A program made the position numbers and the translations under genes. Source: Desulfobulbaceae bacterium (GTDB taxonomy: Bacteria; Desulfobacterota; Desulfobulbia; Desulfobulbales; Desulfocapsaceae). Taken from it: 37,825 nt of DNA. This document shows, in pieces, positions 16,340 to 24,648 of the stretch. The DNA is taken from assembly GCA_024640625.1 (NCBI GenBank), contig JAHEER010000029.1:1-37825 (forward strand). The letters run 5' to 3'. Below the pieces are notes generated by a model that saw only the letters and a list, made by a program, of their open reading frames with translations, did not search any database and was not told where the DNA came from. Position 1 is the stretch's first letter. Every line of letters begins with the position of its first letter.

Positions 16340-17038
16340 ATGGATGAATTGTATACGGTAATTACCGGTATGGGAAATCAGCGCATGGAAGATATCGGCA
16401 TTGGCGCCTTTATCTTTGTCATATCTGCCTCTCTGGTGTCAGCATTTGCCATTTCCTCGCTGTACACCTATTTCTTTTCAAGGCGAGCAACTGGAAGTCA
16501 GGTGCACAGAGCATTTCCTCTGCTATCAATTGCCATAACCGTCATATTTATTACCATCCAGTTTTCCCTACCATTGTCCCTCGGCTTGCTTGGTGCATTG
16601 TCTATTGTCCGTTTTAGAACCCCAATCAAGGAACCGGAAGAAATTGGCTTCATTATGCTGGTCATCGCTTCGTCGCTTTCCTGTGCCACTTTCAACATTA
16701 TCTTCACTGTTATTCTTGCTGCTTTTGCCATTGTTGCCCTCATTGTTATGGAGGGGATCACTCCTCTCACCAAGGGTAATCTCAATGGTGGAATGTTGGT
16801 AGTACGCGGCCCCAAAAAAGGAGACTCCAGTAAAACAATTAACGAGATTCAACGGGAGTGTGAGCAATGGTTGCCCAAAGGATCTCTGCATAGCATAACC
16901 AGCGAAGAGGATATCTGCATAACTTTTGTTTTTCACAAAACAAAAAATAGTGATATCAGTTCTTTAACTGAAAAAATCAGTACCGCGTATCCGGATTTCA
17001 AATTCAATCTCATGGTCAACAGAACGGCTGGTTTGTAA
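16340..17038 (+). CDS. DUF4956 membrane protein
   Basis: 232 residues with four predicted membrane helices (about 20-45, 60-78, 108-122 and 124-140) and a soluble C-terminal domain of about 80 residues. The family hallmark is LGLLGALSIVRFRTPIKEPEEIGFIML between helices 2 and 3 (written here from two overlapping segments, LGLLGALSIVRFRT and PIKEPEEIGFIML). The function of DUF4956 is unknown. It recurs between VTC-domain and CotH genes, which suggests a membrane channel or scaffold for the pair (inference). The CotH gene follows after three bases, so the genes are almost certainly cotranscribed. Confidence 0.88.
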   Translation: MDELYTVITGMGNQRMEDIGIGAFIFVISASLVSAFAISSLYTYFFSRRATGSQVHRAFPLLSIAITVIFITIQFSLPLSLGLLGALSIVRFRTPIKEPEEIGFIMLVIASSLSCATFNIIFTVILAAFAIVALIVMEGITPLTKGNLNGGMLVVRGPKKGDSSKTINEIQRECEQWLPKGSLHSITSEEDICITFVFHKTKNSDISSLTEKISTAYPDFKFNLMVNRTAGL

Positions 17039-17041
17039 TTA

Positions 17042-19216
17042 ATGAAGCCGGAGAAAAAATCACTTTTTATATTTCTCGGGACCATTTTTCTCTGTGTGCT
17101 CTTCTCCATTCTTGCCTATTTCTGGGATACACCAAGGCAAATATTCCAGAAAAAAACAGTTCCTTCCCCCCTGCTTGCCTTTGGGGAAACCGGTAAAATT
17201 CTACGAAAATTAGGCAGTATTTCTCCAGTTGAGAACAAACAGATGCCTAGCAGTCTTACCACCAATCCAGTTGAGTTCCTCCGGCGTGCCTCTCGGGAGA
17301 AAGACAAATGGCTTTTACTCGAGAGATTCGAAAGATATAAGGATAGCGGGATATTCGGTTATATTGAAATGAAGTCGCAAGAGCCTGCCGTCAGATTTAA
17401 GATAGAGGTTATGAAGAACGGTTCTTGGGTTGAGCAAGTTTCATCGCAAATAACAGCAAAAAAAGTTGGTTACTCATTCTTCATTGATATTGACAGCATT
17501 GATCCCGAACTGAGGTTTACATTCCACAATAAAGAATACCCCATATACATTTATGGCGTAGGTTTTATAAAAAATGACCATCATCCACTGGTATTTAATG
17601 ATCAGATAGGCTATGCCAGTTTCTTTCAGAGCAGTGAGTCAAATATTGTTACCTATACCAAATCAGGTGCTGCAATTGGTCCATTGCAGGAAACTTCTCA
17701 CCTGACGGCTAACTTATCATTTCAGAAACAAACATCGGTCGGCATTAGCAAGTATCACAAAAAACAAGGCAGCACGCCAATTGATGCAATTGCCAGCAGG
17801 GACCACCCGCTCCTCAATCAACTGATCATGACCGATGAAACTCTGGCCGCAATCAGCATTGCAAAAATTCCGCTTCTTGCGATTGATATAGACAACGACG
17901 ATCTTTACTCCGAGAAGTATGGCATCCTGACAAACTATGACGGCCATGGACGAGAATGGGAGCGACTTGGCTATGCTCGCTTCTTCAAAGATGGTCAACC
18001 TGTGTTTTCAACTTTCAGCGGTGTACGCCTTCAGGGGGGAGATCCCGGACGTGAACAAGGTCTGATTAATTTGCGTCTCTATTTCCGTGAAGAATATGGC
18101 ACCTCACAAATTGAATCGGATAAGATTCTTAATGGCTCCGTTAAGATAATCAAACGGCTGGCTGTTAAACAGTCTGAATGGAAAGAATGGCCTTTAAACA
18201 GTCCGATTTCATATGCTGTAACCAGGAAAGCTGGTGGTTTGGCACCTGCGACCGAGATGTGTCTGCTCTATCTCAATGGTGAAGATCTTGGTCTTTACTA
18301 TATGGTGCCCCATCTTGGCGAAAAACAGGTTAAAATCATGCTGCCAGAAGAAGATTATCAGTATTTCCGGATCAGGGGGACACAGCATGATGCGGATTGG
18401 CATTTCTTTTCGGATTTTATTGAGACAATCAAACAACCAGAGATAATTGACGAATCCTATGGTTCACAGCTTTTTGATCTTGAAAATCTTGTGCAGTTAA
18501 TTTTCTCATATATCATAAACGCCACAGGAGATTTTTGTCAGGGAGTTCTTCTCAAAGGTTCAAGTAGCGACAGCAGGTATTTCTGGTACGGCTGGGATTT
18601 TGATCATAGCTATGTCGATGTCCCGGTGGAGATTACAAAAACAGAAAATAAATCAGGAGAGCGCTGGGAGCAGTCCCCCTCATTTGCAGGTTTTCTCAAA
18701 GATGACCAAGGGCGCAAACCACATCATTGCCTGCGAGTCAACTTATTCAAGCGATTATTAAATGAAGATCCAGAATTCAGAGAGAAAATCAAACACCTGT
18801 TTACCTCAACTATAAACCATCGGGTAACCCGAGAATTCATCGCTCAATTGCTGGACTATTACCAGCAGATATTGACCGCCGTCGATTACCCCGGAGGAGA
18901 TGAGTACATTGGCATCTTGCGAACCTTTTTTGCTGAACGGATTCCTTTTCTGTTGAACGAGATGGAACAGCATTATCCCACGGACCCTGCCATCGTCTGT
19001 GAGGTGACCTCTGATACCTACCCGATAATTGTGGATGGTTATACGAAAGAGGGACCTTATTATGGGTACTATTTCCCCGGATCGATACTGACGGTTACCC
19101 CAGGGGATTCAGATGAGGTCAGATATTGGCTCGTCAATGGCAAGCACACATTAAAACAGCACATTGCACTTTCCATCTCAAGCGGTCAGGAATGCCGGGT
19201 TCACGGTGTTAATTGA
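17042..19216 (+). CDS. CotH kinase family protein, membrane-anchored
   Basis: 724 residues with a single N-terminal membrane helix (about 8-26) and a large presumably exported domain. CotH signatures are VRLQGGDPGREQGLINLRLYF, then YGTSQIES, near residue 330 (ATP-contacting and substrate loop region), EMCLLYLNGEDLGLYYMV near 405, and WYGWDFDHSYVDV near 516 with the paired metal-binding Asp residues. CotH proteins are secreted or spore-coat kinases with an atypical kinase fold. The 300-residue N-terminal region before the kinase core is unassigned and strand-rich. The 140-residue C-terminus is also unassigned. It closes the VTC-DUF4956-CotH operon. Confidence 0.85.
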   Translation: MKPEKKSLFIFLGTIFLCVLFSILAYFWDTPRQIFQKKTVPSPLLAFGETGKILRKLGSISPVENKQMPSSLTTNPVEFLRRASREKDKWLLLERFERYKDSGIFGYIEMKSQEPAVRFKIEVMKNGSWVEQVSSQITAKKVGYSFFIDIDSIDPELRFTFHNKEYPIYIYGVGFIKNDHHPLVFNDQIGYASFFQSSESNIVTYTKSGAAIGPLQETSHLTANLSFQKQTSVGISKYHKKQGSTPIDAIASRDHPLLNQLIMTDETLAAISIAKIPLLAIDIDNDDLYSEKYGILTNYDGHGREWERLGYARFFKDGQPVFSTFSGVRLQGGDPGREQGLINLRLYFREEYGTSQIESDKILNGSVKIIKRLAVKQSEWKEWPLNSPISYAVTRKAGGLAPATEMCLLYLNGEDLGLYYMVPHLGEKQVKIMLPEEDYQYFRIRGTQHDADWHFFSDFIETIKQPEIIDESYGSQLFDLENLVQLIFSYIINATGDFCQGVLLKGSSSDSRYFWYGWDFDHSYVDVPVEITKTENKSGERWEQSPSFAGFLKDDQGRKPHHCLRVNLFKRLLNEDPEFREKIKHLFTSTINHRVTREFIAQLLDYYQQILTAVDYPGGDEYIGILRTFFAERIPFLLNEMEQHYPTDPAIVCEVTSDTYPIIVDGYTKEGPYYGYYFPGSILTVTPGDSDEVRYWLVNGKHTLKQHIALSISSGQECRVHGVN

Positions 19217-19236
19217 AGATATTTGTACAAATCTTC
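19215..19236. repeat. Nested inverted repeat after the CotH stop codon
   Basis: GAAGAT (19215-19220) pairs with ATCTTC (19231-19236). Inside lies the 12-bp palindrome ATTTGTACAAAT (19221-19232). There is no T run, so it is a poor terminator. It may be an operator for the MFS gene about 95 bases downstream. Confidence 0.4.
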
Positions 19237-19327
19237 TCATCATTTCCGATCAAAACAAATAAATCCCCCTCCGTTATCTTTTCGAGCCGGTTTTTATGAA
19301 AACAATAAACCTGGTATCTTCTTTGGC

Positions 19328-20539
19328 ATGAATCGAACCTTTCTGCGGCAGATAATAATTATCACCATTTTCAGGTTGCTCTTGAACACCGGTCGGCGAT
19401 TCGTCTATCCCTTCGCTCCGGCTTTGAGCAGGGGGCTCGATGTGCCGCTTGCGGCAGTCACCTCGATCATTGCCGCAGGTCAATTTAGCTCCCTGCTCGG
19501 TATTTTTTCCGGTCCCCTTGCAGACCGGTATGGGTATCGGATGATGATGCGGGCCGGACTGGCCATGCTGGCGCTTGGTATGCTTATCTGTGGTTTGGTT
19601 CCGCTCTACTGGCCGGTGTTTGTTGGCCTGGTCGTGGCCAGTTTTGGCAAAACTCTATTTGATCCGGCGATCCAGGCCTTCGTGGGCAATAACGTCAGTT
19701 ACGAGCGCAGAGGACGGGTCATCGGCATTGCCGAGACCGCCTGGGCGGGCAGTACGCTAATCGGCATTCCGGCTCTGGCTCTGGTTATCGACCATGTCGG
19801 GCTGAGAAATTCCTTCTATCTGCTGGCCCTTCTGGGAGGCCTGAGTTGGCTGCTCATGGGAGTGATAGTCCCTGCCGACACAGTTCGTACTGACACGCAG
19901 CGACAAAAAACAAACTTTCTGGCTGCCCTGAAGCCTCTGCTGAAATCCAGACCGGCTAGAGGTATGCTGGCCTTTGGGTTTTTAATATCGCTTGCCAATG
20001 ACTGCCTGTTCGTCGTGTATGGGGCCTGGTTTGAACAGGATTTCAATGTCTCGATTGTCGCCCTGGGGTTTTCCACCGTGGCCATCGGTACGGCCGAGCT
20101 CCTTGGAGAATCCATGACTGCTCTCTTTGCTGACCGGCTTGGCCTGAAAAAAGCGATCATACTGGGTCCGCTGTTATCAATCTCCGCCTATCTGCTCTTG
20201 CCTCTCATCGGCCAAAGCCTGAGCCTGGCGATGATGGGGCTGTTCCTGGTATTCTTGTCGTTCGAGTTCACCATCGTCACCAGCTTTCCCCTGTGTACGG
20301 AAGTGATTCCGCAGGCCCGGGCGACGATGATGGCGGGCTATTATGCCACCGCTGGTGTAGGCAGGATGGCCGGCGTGCTGATCGCAGGTGTTCTCTGGTC
20401 CGCAGGAGGTATTGCGGGCGTAGCGGCAGCCTCTGCCGGGTTCACTTTTTTGGGACTTATGGCGGTGTTCTGGGGGCTGCGCGGCTGGTCTCCGTCGGAC
20501 AAACCCAAAAGTGTTCGACTTCTTGTAAAAAAAGGGTAG
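19328..20539 (+). CDS. MFS transporter, 12 membrane helices
   Basis: 403 residues from ATG 19328. The frame is open from 19223, but the extra 35 residues are hydrophilic and atypical, so I took the internal ATG, although neither has a clear Shine-Dalgarno. The profile shows about 12 hydrophobic helices. The MFS motif A appears as GPLADRYGYRMMMRAG between helices 2 and 3, and GTAELLGES with ALFADRLGLKK gives the equivalent loop in the second half. It is a proton-coupled or drug-efflux-like carrier; the substrate is not predictable. It is followed by the convergent PilZ gene. Confidence 0.85.
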   Translation: MNRTFLRQIIIITIFRLLLNTGRRFVYPFAPALSRGLDVPLAAVTSIIAAGQFSSLLGIFSGPLADRYGYRMMMRAGLAMLALGMLICGLVPLYWPVFVGLVVASFGKTLFDPAIQAFVGNNVSYERRGRVIGIAETAWAGSTLIGIPALALVIDHVGLRNSFYLLALLGGLSWLLMGVIVPADTVRTDTQRQKTNFLAALKPLLKSRPARGMLAFGFLISLANDCLFVVYGAWFEQDFNVSIVALGFSTVAIGTAELLGESMTALFADRLGLKKAIILGPLLSISAYLLLPLIGQSLSLAMMGLFLVFLSFEFTIVTSFPLCTEVIPQARATMMAGYYATAGVGRMAGVLIAGVLWSAGGIAGVAAASAGFTFLGLMAVFWGLRGWSPSDKPKSVRLLVKKG

Positions 20540-20568
20540 GTGGAAAGCTACCGGGATCGGCTCTTCTT

Positions 20569-20880
20569 CTAGAAGAAAATGGGTGCCAGCACAAGCCACT
20601 CAAAAGATCTGGAGAATTCGATGGCGGCCCCTTCCCCGTCTGCCCTGGTGACAGTCCCGGACAGGTTGTCGACCAGCAGCCGGCTGTGCGTCCCCTGGAG
20701 AACGATTTCGATGGCGTAGCTCTTGGAGACTTCCGGGAGCCGGTCTGTTTCGATGAGGAACCCGGATCGACTCAGATTTTTTAGGGTTCCCTCTATGCGG
20801 ATGTTGTCATCTATAAGGGTGCAGGTGGCCTTGGAGACATCGACCAGCCTGAAAGATTCTCTGCGTTCTTCTGCGTTCAT
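20569..20880 (-). CDS. Stand-alone PilZ domain protein
   Basis: 103 residues from ATG 20880, chosen because an AGGGAG lies nine bases upstream; in-frame starts exist at 20886 and 20916. Both cyclic-di-GMP contacts are present: the RxxxR motif in ERRESFR and the N-x-S-x-x-G motif in NLSRSGF. A beta-barrel pattern follows (FLIETDRLP, YAIEIVLQG, LLVDNLSGTVTRADG). Single-domain PilZ proteins are cyclic-di-GMP effectors acting on motility or secretion partners. The gene converges on the MFS gene and appears monocistronic. Confidence 0.85.
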   Translation of the reverse strand: MNAEERRESFRLVDVSKATCTLIDDNIRIEGTLKNLSRSGFLIETDRLPEVSKSYAIEIVLQGTHSRLLVDNLSGTVTRADGEGAAIEFSRSFEWLVLAPIFF

Positions 20881-21064
20881 AACCATGTTCTCCCTGTTGA
20901 GACGAAGTGAGAGCAAGCCTTATTTACCAAGCCGTCAAAGTCAAGGTGGTGAAACAGAAAAGGTACTTGACATCATTTGAACTTTTAAGGTTCTCGGGAA
21001 CAGCGGCACCTGCGGCAAGCAAGGGATTAGCTCACCCCGGGAGTGGCGAGCAAAGATCCCGGAT

Positions 21065-21700
21065 CTAGCCCTGTAGCTGCCTGATCAGTTCGTCTTTCTC
21101 CTTCAGCCTGGCATTGGCTTCTGCGGCAGCCTCGAAATTGTCCTGAGCTGCCTGGATAGCCTCTTCCTTGGCCTGCTCGGCGTGGGTGATCTTCTGAATC
21201 GAAGATTGGACGACCTCATCCATCTGTTCCTCGAAGTGCTTTTCAACCGCCGCCAGCTCCCTGGTCTTCTCTTCAAGTTCTTTTTTCAGCGCGGCGATTT
21301 CCGCACCAAGTTTTTCAATATCATCGCCGAAACCGCTCTGTTCTTCGAGTTGCTTACCCATTTCAGCCAATTTTGCCGTCTGGGCGCTGTGTTCTTCTTC
21401 GGCCTGGCGCAGTTTATCTCTGGATTCGCTCAGCTCCGTTTGTAATTGGTTGTTTTGCTCTCTCACCGATTGCAGGGTCGCCGCAAGGCCATCCATTTCT
21501 GTCTGCAGGTCCCGCTTGTTGTGTGCCTCTTTCTGCAACTCTGCTACTTTTTGATTATGCTGCTCAAGCTGGTTTCTGAGGGTGTGGAGTTCATCGAGAT
21601 AGGTCTTCGCTTCGCCTGCCTTTTTTTGCAGCAGGATAACGCACATACCCGCAATTGCCACTGCCGCACCGATTACCAGCCATAAGCCCATACTGTCCAT
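21065..21700 (-). CDS. Membrane-anchored coiled-coil protein
   Basis: 211 residues with one N-terminal helix (about 5-24) and an almost unbroken coiled coil from about 35 to 210, rich in Glu, Gln, Lys, Leu and Ala (RNQLEQHNQKVAELQKEA, KKELEEKTRELAAVEKHF). AAAGG lies five bases before ATG 21700, which fixes the start. It has no enzymatic motif. Such proteins act as spacers or scaffolds in the cytoplasm or periplasm. Its orientation is probably N-in with the coil facing one side, but this is not certain. I do not recognise a named family. Confidence 0.72.
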   Translation of the reverse strand: MDSMGLWLVIGAAVAIAGMCVILLQKKAGEAKTYLDELHTLRNQLEQHNQKVAELQKEAHNKRDLQTEMDGLAATLQSVREQNNQLQTELSESRDKLRQAEEEHSAQTAKLAEMGKQLEEQSGFGDDIEKLGAEIAALKKELEEKTRELAAVEKHFEEQMDEVVQSSIQKITHAEQAKEEAIQAAQDNFEAAAEANARLKEKDELIRQLQG

Positions 21701-21803
21701 AATTGCCTTTCCCGTATTAGACGTTGATCGTGATAAATAGTTCTTTCAACTACGAAATTGTTAACACGCCCCTATCTCTTATATCTCAGCTTGGTGATGA
21801 ATT

Positions 21804-22088
21804 TCAAGTAATGGCTTGAAATAACCGGAAAATAGAAAAATTACGCTGGTTCAGCGACCGCTCATAAAGCGGCAGGGCACCGATCGGGTCGGAGATGGCC
21901 CCGGCGGTCAGGGCGCTGGGAAGGGGTACGGGCTCGACCCGAACATTTTCGTCCTTAAAAAAACCTTCTTGTTCGGCCACATAGAACGGCGCGGAGTCCT
22001 CGATCTGTAACAACCCGATCTTCAGGCTTGCCGCGGCCGCACTGGAAGAGATGAGCAGGGCTGCGAGCAAAAAGGAGATCTGCTCCAT
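21804..22088 (-). pseudogene. Truncated NMT1/THI5-type ABC substrate-binding protein
   Basis: An intact signal peptide (MEQISFLLAALLISSSAAAA) leads into LKIGLLQIEDSAPFYVAEQEGFF, the typical start of NMT1-like periplasmic binding proteins. After VEPVPLPSALTAGAISDPIGAL the similarity ends, and a stop follows after 94 residues, where the family has about 300. No continuation is visible in other frames. The ATPase and permease partners are absent. It is best read as the 5' remnant of a lost transporter gene. Confidence 0.65.
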
Positions 22089-22140
22089 GGTATCTATCCC
22101 TGGGTGAGGACTATTTATACAAAGAAATCCGGGAAACCGG

Positions 22141-22641
22141 TCAATCTGTCTGGTAACAGGCCAGAATTTCACCGAAATAGAGGGTGTGATAATCTTTGGC
22201 CGGATAGAGATTTTCCAGTTCATCGTCAAGATTGGTGTTGTCCATAGCCGATCTGTAGACGATTTTACATTCGTAATGTACGCCGGGAACATCGATGACC
22301 GGCGACGCCACCTTTACCGCCTTGCGCGTCTGCAGACCGCTTTCCAGAAACTTATCATAATCACGTCCCGATTTGGTGCCGCAGAAAATCAGCGCCTCCT
22401 TGCTGCCCGCATCGGTCGGAATGGTAACGGTGAAGTCATCGCTCTTTTCAATAAGTTCGAAGGTATGCCGCGAATTCCTGACAGCAACCATGAACACCTC
22501 CTTTTTCCAGACAAAACCTATGGTTGCCCAGCCAATGGTCATGGTATTTATAGAGTCGCCCGCTTTAACGGTAAGAAACGCTCCTTTGGTAAGGGTTTCC
22601 ATCAGGTTGTCCAGGTTGTCCAAATACGCTCTGTTTTTCAT
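22141..22641 (-). CDS. Flavin reductase family protein (FMN-binding split barrel)
   Basis: 166 residues from ATG 22641, with GAGGA about eight bases upstream; the frame is open to 22986, but the extra segment is not protein-like. Characteristic segments are FLTVKAGDSINTMTIGWATIG (written here as FLTVKAG followed by NTMTIGWATIG), FMVAVRNSRHTFELIEKSDDFTV and the CGTKSGRDYDKF block. The family binds FMN and reduces flavins or serves as a flavoprotein partner, for example flavoredoxin in sulfate reducers. The gene diverges from the quinone oxidoreductase gene, and the two may share the 217-bp intergenic region for regulation (inference). Confidence 0.87.
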   Translation of the reverse strand: MKNRAYLDNLDNLMETLTKGAFLTVKAGDSINTMTIGWATIGFVWKKEVFMVAVRNSRHTFELIEKSDDFTVTIPTDAGSKEALIFCGTKSGRDYDKFLESGLQTRKAVKVASPVIDVPGVHYECKIVYRSAMDNTNLDDELENLYPAKDYHTLYFGEILACYQTD

Positions 22642-22858
22642 TGCCGTGTCCTCAGAAGAATATTTTGTCGCAAAGCTACCTGAAAGGCTGCTGTAGTGCA
22701 ACATAACAATGATTGGTCGAGAAAGAAGGATGGTGATTTTACAGAGGCCGCTGACAGCCGCTGCCTGCTGATGAAAAACTGGCGTTGATGAATATAGTAG
22801 AATTCCAGCCCTTTCCGTTAGATGAGGATTTTCTCCAAACACATCAAGAGGTGAAATC

Positions 22859-23836
22859 ATGTCCAAAGCTATCCTTATGAAATCAACCGGCGGCCCCGAA
22901 GTGCTGGCCTGGAGTGAGTATGACCCAGGCCGTCCCAAGACAGGTGAAGTAAGAATCGACCAGCATGCGGTCGGCTTGAATTTCATTGATGTTTACCATC
23001 GTACAGGGCTCTACCCTCTACCTCAACTGCCTGCCGTAATCGGTATGGAAGGGGCGGGAGTGGTAACCGAGCTGGGAGACGGGGTCGAAGGTCTTGCTCC
23101 CGGGGACCGGGTCGCCTATGCCGGGCTGCCGGTGGGAGCCTATGCTGAAAGCAGGTGTATTCCTGCCGATCGGCTGGTCAGAGTTCCCGATGAGATCTCC
23201 CTCGAAGAAGCAGCGGCGGTGATGTTGCAGGGAATGACCGCACGCTACCTGCTGAAGAGCTGTTACCGTGTGGGGCCGAACAGTACGATTCTGCTCCATG
23301 CGGCGGCGGGCGGTGTCGGGTTGATCATGTGCCAGTGGGCGGCGCATCTGGGCGCCACCGTGATCGGCACGGTCGGCTCTTCCGAAAAAGCTGTACTTGC
23401 CCGGCAGCATGGCTGTACTCACACGGTTCTCTACGGCGAGGAGAATTTCGTCTCTGCAGTTGAGGAGCTAACCGGCGGCAAAGGCGTCGATGTGGTGTAC
23501 GATTCCGTTGGCCAGGCAACCTTCGCCGAGTCGCTCAAATGCCTGCGCCCAATGGGGATGATGGTCTCCTTCGGGCAGTCTTCCGGACCGGTCGAACCTG
23601 TTGACCTGGGGGGTCTGGCTTCCCATGGCTCTCTCTTTCTTACCAGACCGAGTTTGATGCACTACACTGCTAGACGCGAGGATTTGCTCGTTCACGCCGA
23701 GGAGCTGTTTGAAGTGGTCGCCCGGAAAGCCGTTGTGGTGAATATCGGCAGCCGATTTAAACTTGCCGAGGCGGCTGAAGCCCATCGTCAGTTGGAGGCC
23801 AGAAAGACCACCGGCAGTTCGATTCTGTTAGTCTAA
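22859..23836 (+). CDS. qor: NADPH:quinone reductase, zinc-independent MDR family
   Basis: 325 residues with AAGAGGTG upstream of ATG 22859. The N-terminal GroES-like domain has GLNFIDVYHRTGLYP and VIGMEGAGVV. The Rossmann domain has the AAAGGVGL nucleotide motif. There are no zinc-ligand cysteines, as expected for quinone reductases of the Qor type. YDSVGQATF and the NIGSRFKLAEAAEAHRQLE tail are typical. The enzyme reduces quinones with NADPH in the cytoplasm. It may act in redox-stress handling together with the divergent flavin reductase (inference). Confidence 0.9.
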   Translation: MSKAILMKSTGGPEVLAWSEYDPGRPKTGEVRIDQHAVGLNFIDVYHRTGLYPLPQLPAVIGMEGAGVVTELGDGVEGLAPGDRVAYAGLPVGAYAESRCIPADRLVRVPDEISLEEAAAVMLQGMTARYLLKSCYRVGPNSTILLHAAAGGVGLIMCQWAAHLGATVIGTVGSSEKAVLARQHGCTHTVLYGEENFVSAVEELTGGKGVDVVYDSVGQATFAESLKCLRPMGMMVSFGQSSGPVEPVDLGGLASHGSLFLTRPSLMHYTARREDLLVHAEELFEVVARKAVVVNIGSRFKLAEAAEAHRQLEARKTTGSSILLV

Positions 23837-23913
23837 GCCAGCTGTTCAGTACGGGCAGAGTTGCCGCCCGCACCTGCCTGCAGGGCGAAATGCTGTTTTT
23901 CAAGAATCCCAGG

Positions 23914-24648
23914 CTAGTGGTCGCCGTGCTCATGCGGATGGCTGCCGTGGGGATGCAAGTGATGGTGGGTATGCAGGGCTGAGTGGTCAGCGGCCACAAT
24001 GCGGCCTGCATTCATGCCGGCCAGATCGACGCAGGTTGCCGCCAGAAAATCATAATCGTGGGAAATGATGATGTGGCCAAGTCCGAGCCCGGCAATAATA
24101 TCTATCAAACGGTCCCTGGTTTCGGGATCGAGGTTGTTGGTGGGCTCGTCCAGAAAAAGCCCGCGGGGCTTCATAGCCAGGATGGTGGCCAGCGATACCA
24201 GCTTCTTTTCACCTCCCGAGAGATGATGGGTTACCCGCTGCTCGAGATGATCCAGCCCCAGTTCAGTCAGGGTCTGGTGGGAGGCCTCAATTGCTGCTTT
24301 TGGACTGGCACCGAGATTGAGTGGTCCAAAGGCCACGTCCTCAATCACTGTGGGAGAGAAAAGTTGATCGTCGGCATCCTGGAAGAGCAGGCCAATTTCC
24401 TTGCGCAGGGTGAAGAAGTCCCCTGCCTTCACAATCTCTTTGCCCTTGAATCGGATTGAGCCGGACTGGGGCTTGAGAAGTCCCATCATGCAGTGAAAAA
24501 GGGTAGTTTTTCCACAACCGTTTGGGCCAATTAAACCCAATTGCTGCTGCTGCTGCAGGGTGAGGTTTATCCGGTCGAGTATCGGGGGCTGGACCTCGGG
24601 ATAGGAAAACGTAAGATCTACGAGTTCGATCAGCGGCGGTGCCATCAT
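23914..24648 (-). CDS. nikO: Nickel ECF-type ABC transporter ATPase with His-rich tail
   Basis: 244 residues. It has Walker A GPNGCGKTT (41-49), a Q-loop, signature LSGGEKK, Walker B GLFLDEPT and an H-loop (ISHD). The C-terminus has 11 His in its last 23 residues (HTHHHLHPHGSHPHEHGDH), a likely nickel reservoir like those on HypB, SlyD or UreE. A five-Gln run (residues 32-36) is encoded by a short CAG-type triplet repeat. It is the last gene of nikMLKQO, overlapping nikQ by four bases. It powers metal uptake at the inner membrane. Confidence 0.92.
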   Translation of the reverse strand: MMAPPLIELVDLTFSYPEVQPPILDRINLTLQQQQQLGLIGPNGCGKTTLFHCMMGLLKPQSGSIRFKGKEIVKAGDFFTLRKEIGLLFQDADDQLFSPTVIEDVAFGPLNLGASPKAAIEASHQTLTELGLDHLEQRVTHHLSGGEKKLVSLATILAMKPRGLFLDEPTNNLDPETRDRLIDIIAGLGLGHIIISHDYDFLAATCVDLAGMNAGRIVAADHSALHTHHHLHPHGSHPHEHGDH

